Shown here: positions 16,826-24,724 of the stretch, piece by piece | How positions within the stretch are numbered: position 1 is the first letter of the stretch | How the letters are laid out: each line of letters begins with the position of its first letter | NCBI GenBank assembly: GCA_005405945.1 | Contig: BJHW01000002.1 | Span: 1,364,001 to 1,428,000, forward strand | Length of the DNA: 64,000 bases | Reading direction: 5' to 3' | Origin: Streptomyces violaceusniger | GTDB lineage: Bacteria > Actinomycetota > Actinomycetes > Streptomycetales > Streptomycetaceae | Notes under the pieces: model-generated | Seen by the model: the letters and a program-made list of their open reading frames with translations, nothing else | The model's database searches: none | What the model was told of the DNA's origin: nothing | Translations under genes and position numbers: made by a program

Positions 16826-17911
16826 TCACGCCGAGGCCAGCACCGCCTGCTCGGCCACATGGGCCACCACACAGGTGACGTTGTCGGGCCCGCCCGCCCG
16901 GTTGGCGAGGGCGACCAGCTCCCGTACGGCCCGGCCCGGGTCGTCCTCCGAGGCGAGCACGCGCTGGATCTCCTCGGTGGGCACGACCCCCGTCAGCCCG
17001 TCCGAGCACAGCAGATAGCGGTCCTCGGCGCGGGCGTCCCGCAGGGCGAAGTCCGGCTCGAACGCCGAACCGGCTCCCACGGCGCGCAGCAGCAGCGCCC
17101 GCTGGGGGTGCGAGGCGGCCTCCTCGAGGGTGATCCGCCCCTCGTCGATCAGCGACTGGACCACCGTGTGGTCATGGGTGATCTGGAAGAGCTCACCGTC
17201 GCGCAGCAGATAGGCGCGCGAGTCGCCGATGTGGACCAGCCCGAGACGGGAGCCCGACCACACCATCGCGGTGAGCGTCGTGCCGACGTCCCGCAGCGCG
17301 GGGTCGGAGGCGGCCAGCGCGGAGACCGACTCATGGGCTCGGTGCGCCGCCTCCTCCAGGGCGCTGAGCAGCTCTCCGCCCGGGACGCCCGCGTCCAGCG
17401 GCTTGAGCGCCTCGATCGCCGCCTCGCCGGCGTGCCGTCCGCCCCCGAAGCCGTCGGCCACGGCGAGCAGGCGCGGACCGGCGTAACCGGCGTCGTCATT
17501 GCTCTCCCGGACCGAGCCGGTGTCGGAGAGCACGGCGTAGCGGATCCCCAGGGTGGTGTGGTCGGAAGACATCGTGGCGTCCTTCCCGGACAGATGGTCG
17601 ACGAGAAAGGCGGCCAGGTCCCGCCGGGCGGCGGTGTCGGCCTCGACCCGCGCCCAGTACGCGCGCACCTCCCGCGCCGCGGCCTCCGGCTCCAGCTCGC
17701 ACACCGCCCGTATGTCGGCCAGCGGCATGCCGAGCCGCCTCAGCCACGCCACCAGACGGGCCCGCTCCAGCTGGGCCGGATCGTAGAGGCGGTAGCCGGA
17801 GTACGGATCGACGCGGGCGGGCGGCAGCAGCCCGAGCTCGTCGTACAGGCGGAGCGCCTTGGGGGACAGCCGCGACGCCCTCGCGAACGCACCGATGGTC
17901 AGCAGCCCCAT
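16826..17911 (-). CDS. MerR-family regulator fused to PP2C phosphatase
   Basis: 361 aa. Residues 1-75 form a MerR HTH (LTIGAFARASRLSPKALRLYDELGLL, then GYRLYDPAQLERARL). A short coiled segment follows, then from about residue 118 a complete PP2C Ser/Thr phosphatase domain: SDTGSVRESNDDAGY, VADGFGGGRHAGEAA, VHIGDSRAYLLRDGEL, LLCSDGLTGVV, GGPDNVTCVV. The metal-binding Asp residues are kept, so the enzyme is probably active. Such fusions occur in streptomycetes. They suggest a DNA-bound regulator that also removes phosphate from a partner. The ATG at 17909 begins the canonical MerR N-terminus. Confidence 0.9.
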   Translation of the reverse strand: MGLLTIGAFARASRLSPKALRLYDELGLLPPARVDPYSGYRLYDPAQLERARLVAWLRRLGMPLADIRAVCELEPEAAAREVRAYWARVEADTAARRDLAAFLVDHLSGKDATMSSDHTTLGIRYAVLSDTGSVRESNDDAGYAGPRLLAVADGFGGGRHAGEAAIEALKPLDAGVPGGELLSALEEAAHRAHESVSALAASDPALRDVGTTLTAMVWSGSRLGLVHIGDSRAYLLRDGELFQITHDHTVVQSLIDEGRITLEEAASHPQRALLLRAVGAGSAFEPDFALRDARAEDRYLLCSDGLTGVVPTEEIQRVLASEDDPGRAVRELVALANRAGGPDNVTCVVAHVAEQAVLASA

Positions 17912-18199
17912 GTTCGCCCTCCTCGTCGCCGGGCACCTCGCCCGGCGACCACGATGCTCCGGCTTCCCCTTGGGGAAGGTCAAGGCAGGCCCGCGATCAG
18001 TATCTCGCCTCTTATGCGAACGAATTCCCGAGGCAAGCGAGCGCGTGCAATCCGATATCAACCTCTCATGGCAATGAGTCGGTCATATCCGTACATCTTG
18101 CTTTCTTCGGGTATCCGCCATGCTTGCCCCGGGAATTGACGGTGTATCCGCGCACTCTCGTGGCCTCACGAGGCCTCACGAGAAGAGGGAGGTCCTCTC

Positions 18200-19231
18200 A
18201 TGGTCGTTTCCACCACTCCCGGCACCGTCTGGGGCACCTGGATCAATCTTCAGGGCGGCATCCACTCCGAGCCCGCCCCGGTCACGTTCGCCGACGACCG
18301 GGTGCAGGTCTTCATCCGGGGCGGGTCGAACGTCCTGTGGAGCAGGGTGGAGGCTCGCGACGGCACTTGGGGCCCGTGGCAGCAGTATCCGGGCCTGTCC
18401 GTCGACGGCATCCCGGCGCCGATCCGGGGCAGGGACGGAAAGGTCCGGGTCTTCTACCGCACCCCGAGCAACAATCTGGAGGTCATCACCCAGACCTCCA
18501 TCAACTCCGGTTACGGACCGCCCCAGACCCTGGTCACCGGCATCGGGGACGACCCGGCCGCGGCGCTCGGCGCCGACGGCCGCATCTATGTGTTCTTCCC
18601 CGGCACCGACAACGCCCTGTGGTACATCCGCAACCAGGATCTGCAGTACGAGACCTACACCTCCGCGACATCGCTGGGCGGTGCCATCTTCGCCACGCCC
18701 TCGCCCATCCTCGACGGGGGAGGGCGGCTCGTGGTGGCGGTCAAGGGCTCCGGCGAGACCCTGTACACCATCCAGCAGCAGACCGAGAACTCCGCCCTCT
18801 GGGAGGCGTTCTCCCTCAACGCCACCAACGTGACCAGCCGCCCGTCGGTGTGCCTGGACGCGGCCGGCCGGGTGCAGATCTTCTATCGCGGCTCCGACGG
18901 GTCCGTCCGGCGGGTCGGACAGAGCGACGACTACGACACGTTCGGCGCCCCCGTGAGCCTCGGCGCCCAGATCGTCTGGCGGCCCGTCTGCGCCCTGGCC
19001 CAGGACGGCCGGATCAACGTGTTCATCAAGGCCACCGACAACGCCCTGTGGGCCGCCGTGCAGAACACGGAGAACGGCACGGCCTACAGCGGCTTCCAGT
19101 CCCTGGGTGGGGTCGTCGGCTCCGCGGGCGTCGGCGTCCCCGTCCTCAACGAGGAGAACCTGCTCTACGTCTTCATCCAGGGCAGCGGAACCGCCAGGGA
19201 CCTCTGGCTGCAGCGCCAGACCTTCGTCTGA
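18200..19231 (+). CDS. PLL-like beta-propeller protein (putative lectin)
   Basis: 343 aa built of repeated units of about 48 residues sharing patterns such as VQVFIRGGSNVLW, IYVFFPGTDNALWY, VQIFYRGSDGSVRR and INVFIKATDNALW. These resemble the seven-bladed PLL/PHL fucose-binding lectins. No signal peptide or membrane segment is present, so any export would be unconventional. An ATG at 18200 follows GGAGG. It stands upstream of four secreted glycan enzymes in the same direction, with a 140-bp gap containing a regulatory palindrome. The sugar-binding role is inferred from fold and context. Confidence 0.65.
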   Translation: MVVSTTPGTVWGTWINLQGGIHSEPAPVTFADDRVQVFIRGGSNVLWSRVEARDGTWGPWQQYPGLSVDGIPAPIRGRDGKVRVFYRTPSNNLEVITQTSINSGYGPPQTLVTGIGDDPAAALGADGRIYVFFPGTDNALWYIRNQDLQYETYTSATSLGGAIFATPSPILDGGGRLVVAVKGSGETLYTIQQQTENSALWEAFSLNATNVTSRPSVCLDAAGRVQIFYRGSDGSVRRVGQSDDYDTFGAPVSLGAQIVWRPVCALAQDGRINVFIKATDNALWAAVQNTENGTAYSGFQSLGGVVGSAGVGVPVLNEENLLYVFIQGSGTARDLWLQRQTFV

Positions 19232-19274
19232 TCCACCCCACCACCGCATCGCGCGTTCTCCAGGGCTCCACGGT

Positions 19275-19288
19275 TTTCGAAACTTTCG
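19275..19288. promoter_or_regulatory. TTTCGAAACTTTCG element upstream of the GH43 cluster
   Basis: This sequence contains CGAAACTTTCG (19278-19288), an inverted repeat like the CGAAA-N-TTTCG element described upstream of streptomycete xylanase genes, overlapping a TTTCGAAA palindrome. It lies 85 bp before the first GH43 start. Recognition of the element is from memory. Confidence 0.5.
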
Positions 19289-19372
19289 CACCCTCTCCAG
19301 GGGCTGTCGGAAGTCATCAGAACCCTTAATCTCCGAACAAATTCGATCACTTCGGATCGCAGGAGCCCTCTG

Positions 19373-21217
19373 ATGCCCCCGCATGCCACCCGACCCTGGA
19401 GAACGCCGGCAGTGCTGCTCGCGCTGCTGGCCGCCCTCGCTCTCGTGGTCCCCCTCACCGCGAGCCGCGTGCACGCCGCGGAGCCCCACCTGAGCGACGG
19501 GAGCGGACGCGCCGTGCAGCAGCCCTCCACGGTCTCCCGCTATCTGTTCACCGCCTTCACGAACAGCAGCGAGAGCAATATGTACGTCTACGGGTCCGAC
19601 GACGCCCAGAACTTCTGGTCGATCCAGGACAAGGCGTATACCCCGCCCTCCGGTCTCGTCCGCGACCCCAGCGTCATCCACCGCGGCGGCCGCTACTACG
19701 TGGCGTACACCACCGGATGGACCGGCACCACCTTCGGCCTCGCCGTGAGCGACGACCGCCGCACCTGGACCCATCTCGCCGACATCGACCACGGCGTGGC
19801 CGCCAACAACACCTGGGCACCGGAGTTCTTCACCGACGCGCCCGACGGCAAGGTCCGCATCGTCGTCTCGCTGTCCACCGGCCCCACCGCCTACCGGCAC
19901 TTCCAGCCCTACGTCCTCACCGCCCTCGACGAGACCCTCACCAAGTGGAGCGAGCCCCAGCCGCTCGAGGGCATCGCGCCGAGCGAGAGCGACTACAACG
20001 GCTACATCGACACCTTCGTGGTCCGCAAGGGCGCCACGTACCACGCGTTCACCAAGAACGCCACGGGCGAGCTCATCGAGCACGCCGTCGCCGACCGCGT
20101 CACCGGTCCGTACCGCTTCACCGGCAAGGGCGACTGGGCGGGGTGGGGCAGCCTGCTGGAGGGCCAGACCGTCGTCGCCCTGCCCGGCGGCGGCTATCGC
20201 ATGTTCATGGACGGCTACACCGTCAAGAAGTACTACTACAGCGACAGCCCCGACCTGGAGCACTGGACGGCCAAACGGGAGCTGCCCGGCCTGTCGGGGG
20301 TCGTACGCCACGGCACCGTGATCCGGGAGACCGCCACCGTACGGCCCGGCGATGCCAACCCCGCGCTGCCCGGCTACCACGCCGACCCCGATGTGATGTA
20401 CGCCGAGGGGCGGTACTGGATCTACCCGACCGAGGACGGTCACCCCGGCTGGAGCGGCACCCGCTTCAACGGCTTCTCCTCGCCCGACCTCGTCCACTGG
20501 ACCGACCACGGTCCCGCCCTCGACCTCGCCGATGTCTCCTGGTGCCACGAACACGCCTGGGCCCCCTCGGTGGTGAAGAAGGGCGACACCTACTGGATGT
20601 ACTTCAGCGCCTGCCAGTCCATCGGCGTCGCCAAGTCCTCACGACCACAGGGGCCGTTCACCGACGCCCTCGGCAAACCGCTGGTCGCCAAGGGGCAGTT
20701 CGGCCATCAGTCGATCGACCCGGACGCCTTCATCGACGACGACGGCACCCCCTACCTCTACTTCGGGCAGGGCGCCCTCGAGGTCGCGCGGCTGAACGAC
20801 GACATGGTCTCCTTCGCCACCCAGCCGGTGAAGATCACCCCGCCCGGCTACAACGAGGCCCCGACCGTCTTCAAGCGCGCGGGCCGCTACTACGCGATGT
20901 GGTCGGAGGACGACACCCGCAGCCCGGACTACCGCGTGGCCTACGGGGTCTCCGACTCGCCGCTCGGACCCTTCACCAAGGCGGCGGGCAACCCGGTCCT
21001 GGCCAAGGACCCCGGCGATCAGATCCTCGGCACCGGCCACAACTCCGTCATCCAGGTCCCGGGCCGCGACGAGTGGTACATCGTCTACCACCGCTTCGCC
21101 CGCCCCGGCGGCGACGGCACCCATCGCGAAGTCGCCATCGACCGGATGCGGTTCGGCCCCGACGGCACCATCCAGAAGATCCGCCCGACCCAGGCCGGCG
21201 TCACACCCGTCCGATAG
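19373..21217 (+). CDS. Secreted two-domain GH43-type protein
   Basis: 614 aa with a Sec signal peptide (cleavage after RVHA, about residue 35). The N-terminal propeller (about 55-325) has RDPSVIHRG, NNTWAPEFF, YIDTFVVRKG and LLEGQTVV. The C-terminal GH43 domain (about 335-614) has the catalytic Asp in YHADPDVMY, Asp in SIDPDAFID and Glu in YNEAPTVF. Both halves therefore carry an Asp/Asp/Glu triad in GH43 order. Alpha-L-arabinofuranosidase or beta-xylosidase/galactanase-type action on plant cell-wall glycan is expected outside the cell. The next gene has the same N-terminal domain at its C-terminus. AGGAG precedes the ATG. Confidence 0.85.
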   Translation: MPPHATRPWRTPAVLLALLAALALVVPLTASRVHAAEPHLSDGSGRAVQQPSTVSRYLFTAFTNSSESNMYVYGSDDAQNFWSIQDKAYTPPSGLVRDPSVIHRGGRYYVAYTTGWTGTTFGLAVSDDRRTWTHLADIDHGVAANNTWAPEFFTDAPDGKVRIVVSLSTGPTAYRHFQPYVLTALDETLTKWSEPQPLEGIAPSESDYNGYIDTFVVRKGATYHAFTKNATGELIEHAVADRVTGPYRFTGKGDWAGWGSLLEGQTVVALPGGGYRMFMDGYTVKKYYYSDSPDLEHWTAKRELPGLSGVVRHGTVIRETATVRPGDANPALPGYHADPDVMYAEGRYWIYPTEDGHPGWSGTRFNGFSSPDLVHWTDHGPALDLADVSWCHEHAWAPSVVKKGDTYWMYFSACQSIGVAKSSRPQGPFTDALGKPLVAKGQFGHQSIDPDAFIDDDGTPYLYFGQGALEVARLNDDMVSFATQPVKITPPGYNEAPTVFKRAGRYYAMWSEDDTRSPDYRVAYGVSDSPLGPFTKAAGNPVLAKDPGDQILGTGHNSVIQVPGRDEWYIVYHRFARPGGDGTHREVAIDRMRFGPDGTIQKIRPTQAGVTPVR

Positions 21218-21276
21218 GTCGGCCTCACACCCGTCCGATGCCCGGCGCATCACCCGCCAGAGCAGGAGAGAACCGT

Positions 21277-23160
21277 ATGAGCCGCAGCGAAGAGCACCAG
21301 CCCAGCCGCAGACGCGTGGTGATGGGCGCCCTCGTCCTGGGGGCGGCCGCCGGAACACCCGGCATCGCGCGGGCCGCCACCCCCGCGGCGCCGCAAGCGG
21401 CGGCCAAGGCCCCCGCGTACGCCAATCCGCTGGTGCGCCGGCGCGCCGATCCGCACATCCTCAGGCACACGGACGGCTACTACTACTTCACGGCCACCGT
21501 CCCCGAGTACGACCGCATCGTCCTGCGGCGCTCGAGGACCATCGGCGGCCTGGCCACCGCCGCCGAGTCGGTGATCTGGAAGAAGCACACCAGCGGCGAC
21601 ATGGGCGCCCACATATGGGCCCCGGAAATCCACTTCATCGACGGCAAGTGGTACATCTACTTCGCCTCCGCGCCCGCCAACGACGTCTGGAAGATCCGGA
21701 TGTGGGTGCTGGAGAACGCGAGCGCCAACCCCTTCGCCGGGACCTGGACCGAGAAGGGCCGCATCGTCACCCCCATCGACTCCTTCTCCCTCGACGCCTC
21801 CACCTTCACCCACCAGGACACCCGCTATCTCGTCTGGGCCCAGAGCAACCCGGACGTCGGCAACAACTCGAGCATCTACCTCGCCCGGATGGCCAATCCA
21901 TGGACCATCACCGGGCCCCAGGTGGAGATCTCCCGGCCGACGTACGACTGGGAGACCCGTGGCTTCAAGGTCAACGAGGGCCCCTCGGTCCTCCAGCGGA
22001 ACGGCCGGGTCTTCCTCACCTACTCCGCGAGCGCCACCGACGCCAACTACTGCATGGGGCTGCTGACCGCCTCCGCCGGCAGCGACCTGCTCGCCGCGTC
22101 GTCCTGGAAGAAGAGCCCGCGGCCGGTCTTCACCAGCGATGACACCACCAAGCAGTACGGGCCGGGCCACAACTCCTTCACCGTCGCCGAGGACGGCCGC
22201 ACCGATCTCCTCGTCTACCACGCCCGTCAGTACAAGGACATCACCGGCGACCCGCTGAACGACCCCAACCGGCACACCCGCGTCCAGGCGCTCGGCTGGA
22301 AGGCCGACGGCACCCCGGACTTCGGTGTGCCCGTGGCCGACGCGCCCGCGCGGGACACCACGGCCGCCACCCGCTTCACCATGACGGCGTTCACCAACAG
22401 CAGCGAGTCGAACATGTACGTCTACCAGTCGTCCGACGCGACCACGTACACCCTGCTCAAGGGACCCGCCTACACCCCGCCGTCCGGGCTGATCCGCGAC
22501 CCCAGCGTCATCAAGCACACCGACGGCTACTACTACATCGTCTACACGACCGACTGGACCGGGAACACCATCGGCTTCGCGCGCAGCCGCGACCGCGTCA
22601 ACTGGACCTTCGTCCGCAACCACACCCTCCCGGTGACCGGTCTCGAGCGCACCTGGGCGCCCGAGTTCTTCGTGGACGACGGCGGCGTCCACATCATCGT
22701 CTCGCTGGACACCACCTCCACACCCGAGTACATCTTCCGGCCGCACCTGCTCACCGCCACCAACGCCGCGCTGTCGTCGTGGACCACGCCCACACCGCTG
22801 AAGGGCCTGGACACCGCCAACTACATCGACACCTTCGTGGTCCGCCACGCCGGGCAGTACCACGCCTTCACCAAGCAGGAGACGACCAAGTACATCGAAC
22901 ACGCCACGGCCACCAGCCTCGGCGGGCCGTACACCTTCCGCGGCACCGGCGACTGGGCGGGCTGGGGCAGTTGGCGCGAGGGACCGGCGCTGGTGCGCCT
23001 GGACAACGGCGGCTGGCGGATCTACTTCGACGGCTACACCGAGCAGAAGTACTACTACAGCGACAGCCTCGACGGCTTCCGGACCTGGACCCCGATCCGG
23101 GAACTGCCCGGGCTCACCGGATTCGCCCGCCACTTCACCGTGTGGAAGGAGACCGTGTGA
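21277..23160 (+). CDS. Tat-exported two-domain GH43-type protein, reversed domain order
   Basis: 627 aa with a Tat signal (SRRRVVMGALVLGAAAG). The N-terminal GH43 domain (about 45-350) has the base Asp in RRRADPHIL, Asp in SLDASTFTH and Glu in VNEGPSVL. The C-terminal domain (about 365-627) is a close paralogue of the N-terminal domain of the preceding gene, sharing TAFTNSSESNMYVY and AYTPPSGL and the same triad positions (RDPSVI, YIDTFVV, REGPALV). It acts on arabinose- or galactose-containing plant glycans outside the cell. A 60-bp gap with GCAGGAGAG separates it from the upstream gene. Its stop overlaps the next start (TGATG), forming an operon. Confidence 0.87.
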   Translation: MSRSEEHQPSRRRVVMGALVLGAAAGTPGIARAATPAAPQAAAKAPAYANPLVRRRADPHILRHTDGYYYFTATVPEYDRIVLRRSRTIGGLATAAESVIWKKHTSGDMGAHIWAPEIHFIDGKWYIYFASAPANDVWKIRMWVLENASANPFAGTWTEKGRIVTPIDSFSLDASTFTHQDTRYLVWAQSNPDVGNNSSIYLARMANPWTITGPQVEISRPTYDWETRGFKVNEGPSVLQRNGRVFLTYSASATDANYCMGLLTASAGSDLLAASSWKKSPRPVFTSDDTTKQYGPGHNSFTVAEDGRTDLLVYHARQYKDITGDPLNDPNRHTRVQALGWKADGTPDFGVPVADAPARDTTAATRFTMTAFTNSSESNMYVYQSSDATTYTLLKGPAYTPPSGLIRDPSVIKHTDGYYYIVYTTDWTGNTIGFARSRDRVNWTFVRNHTLPVTGLERTWAPEFFVDDGGVHIIVSLDTTSTPEYIFRPHLLTATNAALSSWTTPTPLKGLDTANYIDTFVVRHAGQYHAFTKQETTKYIEHATATSLGGPYTFRGTGDWAGWGSWREGPALVRLDNGGWRIYFDGYTEQKYYYSDSLDGFRTWTPIRELPGLTGFARHFTVWKETV

Positions 23161-24596
23161 TGCGCGGTCGTCCCAGGGCCCGTCTGTGGACCCTCGTCGT
23201 GGCCGCCGTCCTCGGGCTGCTCGCCCCGTTGGCGGGATCGGCACAGGCCGCCCCCGTCACCGTCGCCAACGGCACCCAGTTCACCACCACATCGGGCGAG
23301 GTGGTGCACGCCCACGGCGGGGGAGTCATCAAGTCCGGCGGCTACTACTACTGGTTCGGCGAGAACCGCAACGCCGACAACACCTTCCGCTATGTCTCCG
23401 CCTACCGCTCCACGGACCTCAAGACCTGGGAGTTCCGCCGCCACGTCCTCACCCAGGCCACCGACCCCGAGCTGGCCTCCGCCAACATCGAGCGGCCCAA
23501 GGTGCTCTACAACGAGCGGACCGGGCAGTACGTGATGTGGATGCACAAGGAGAACGGCAGCGACTACAGCGAGGCGCGCGCGGCCGTCGCCACCTCCGCC
23601 ACCATCGACGGCGACTACACCTGGCGGGGCAGCTTCCGCCCGCTGGGCCAGCACATGTCCCGGGACCTCACCCTCTTCCAGGACGGCGACGGCGCCGGAT
23701 ACCTGGTCTCGGCCGCCCGGGACAACTACGACCTGCACATCTACCGGCTGACCGACGACTACACCGGGGTGGCGAGCCTGGTGGCCAACCCCTGGCCCGG
23801 CGGCCACCGCGAGGCACCGGCGCTGTTCAAGCGCGGGAACGTGTACTTCATGCTGACCTCCGGCGCCACCGGCTGGAACCCCAACCAGCAGCAGTACGCC
23901 ACCGCCACCAGCCTGGCGGGCCCCTGGAGCGCGATGCGCGATGTCGGCGACGCCACCGCCTACGGCTCGCAGACCGCGTACGTCCTGCCCGTGCAGGGCA
24001 GCGGCACCACCTCGTACCTCTATCTGGGCGACCGCTGGGGGAACTCCTTCGGCGGCACCGTCAACGACTCCCGCTACGTCTGGCTGCCGCTGGCCTTCCC
24101 CACCGCCACCACCCTCACCATGGACTGGTATCCGCAGCTCACCATCGACACGGCGGCGGGCACGGTGACCGGCTCCGGCGGTCCGTACACCATGCTCAGG
24201 GCCCGGCACAGCGGCAAGTGCGCCGACATCGTCTCCGGCTCGCAGACCGATGGCACCGCGGCCGTGCAGTACACCTGCAACGGCGGTGGCAATCAGCTGT
24301 TCTGGTCCAAGGACGTGGGCGGTGGCCAGGTCCAGCTGGTCGCCCGGCACAGCTCCCAGTGCCTGACGGTGGCCGGCGGCTCCACCGCCGACGGCGCCGC
24401 CGTGGTCCAATCGGCCTGTGGCACGGGGACGAACCAGCAGTGGCGGGCCACCGACACCGGTGACGGCTACGTCCGGTTCACCGCCCGCTCCAGCGGCAAG
24501 TGCCTGGACGTGGCGGACGAGTCCACGGCGGACAAGGCCGCGCTCCTCCAGTGGAGCTGCACCGGCGGCGCCAACCAGCAGTGGCGGCGCGGCTGA
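23160..24596 (+). CDS. Secreted GH43-CBM13 enzyme, exo-beta-1,3-galactanase type
   Basis: 478 aa. Signal peptide (cleavage after AQAA, about residue 30), then a GH43 domain beginning HAHGGGVIKSGGYYYWFGENR, a pattern typical of subfamily 24 exo-beta-1,3-galactanases. IERPKVLYN and HREAPALFKR carry likely catalytic Glu residues. Subfamily 24 uses Glu where other GH43 enzymes have Asp. From about residue 345 a CBM13 ricin-B trefoil follows with three repeats ending QLFW, NQQW, NQQW. GH43-CBM13 is the known architecture of galactanases that strip the beta-1,3 backbone of arabinogalactan proteins. Translation is coupled to the preceding gene. Confidence 0.85.
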   Translation: MRGRPRARLWTLVVAAVLGLLAPLAGSAQAAPVTVANGTQFTTTSGEVVHAHGGGVIKSGGYYYWFGENRNADNTFRYVSAYRSTDLKTWEFRRHVLTQATDPELASANIERPKVLYNERTGQYVMWMHKENGSDYSEARAAVATSATIDGDYTWRGSFRPLGQHMSRDLTLFQDGDGAGYLVSAARDNYDLHIYRLTDDYTGVASLVANPWPGGHREAPALFKRGNVYFMLTSGATGWNPNQQQYATATSLAGPWSAMRDVGDATAYGSQTAYVLPVQGSGTTSYLYLGDRWGNSFGGTVNDSRYVWLPLAFPTATTLTMDWYPQLTIDTAAGTVTGSGGPYTMLRARHSGKCADIVSGSQTDGTAAVQYTCNGGGNQLFWSKDVGGGQVQLVARHSSQCLTVAGGSTADGAAVVQSACGTGTNQQWRATDTGDGYVRFTARSSGKCLDVADESTADKAALLQWSCTGGANQQWRRG

Positions 24597-24628
24597 CCGA
24601 CCCCGCACCGCCGGTGCCTGCTCCGGTG

Positions 24629-24653
24629 CCCGGGGGCTGCTGACGCCCCCGGG
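24629..24653 (+). terminator. Terminator after the GH43-CBM13 gene
   Basis: CCCGGGGGC and GCCCCCGGG pair perfectly over 9 bp around the loop TGCTGAC, 33 bp after the stop codon. It separates the GH43 operon from the next GH127 gene. Confidence 0.7.
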
Positions 24654-24692
24654 AGGGCCGGTACCTTCGCGGTGCACACGATGTCGGACATT

Positions 24693-24708
24693 GTTCGTAA
24701 TTTCGAAC
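24693..24708. promoter_or_regulatory. Inverted repeat before the GH127-LamG gene
   Basis: GTTCGTAATTTCGAAC has 5-bp inverted arms (GTTCG/CGAAC) with an A/T-rich centre, ending 16 bp before the ATG. It shares TTTCGAA with the element at 19275, so one regulator may serve both operons. Confidence 0.4.
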
Positions 24709-24724
24709 CTCAGTGAGGGAAGTC

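Noticed and set aside
18176..20554. Nearly 800-codon open frame antisense to the PLL and GH43 genes
   Set aside because: Third-position pattern follows the sense genes. The product has Gly/Val/Asp-rich low complexity without any known domain.
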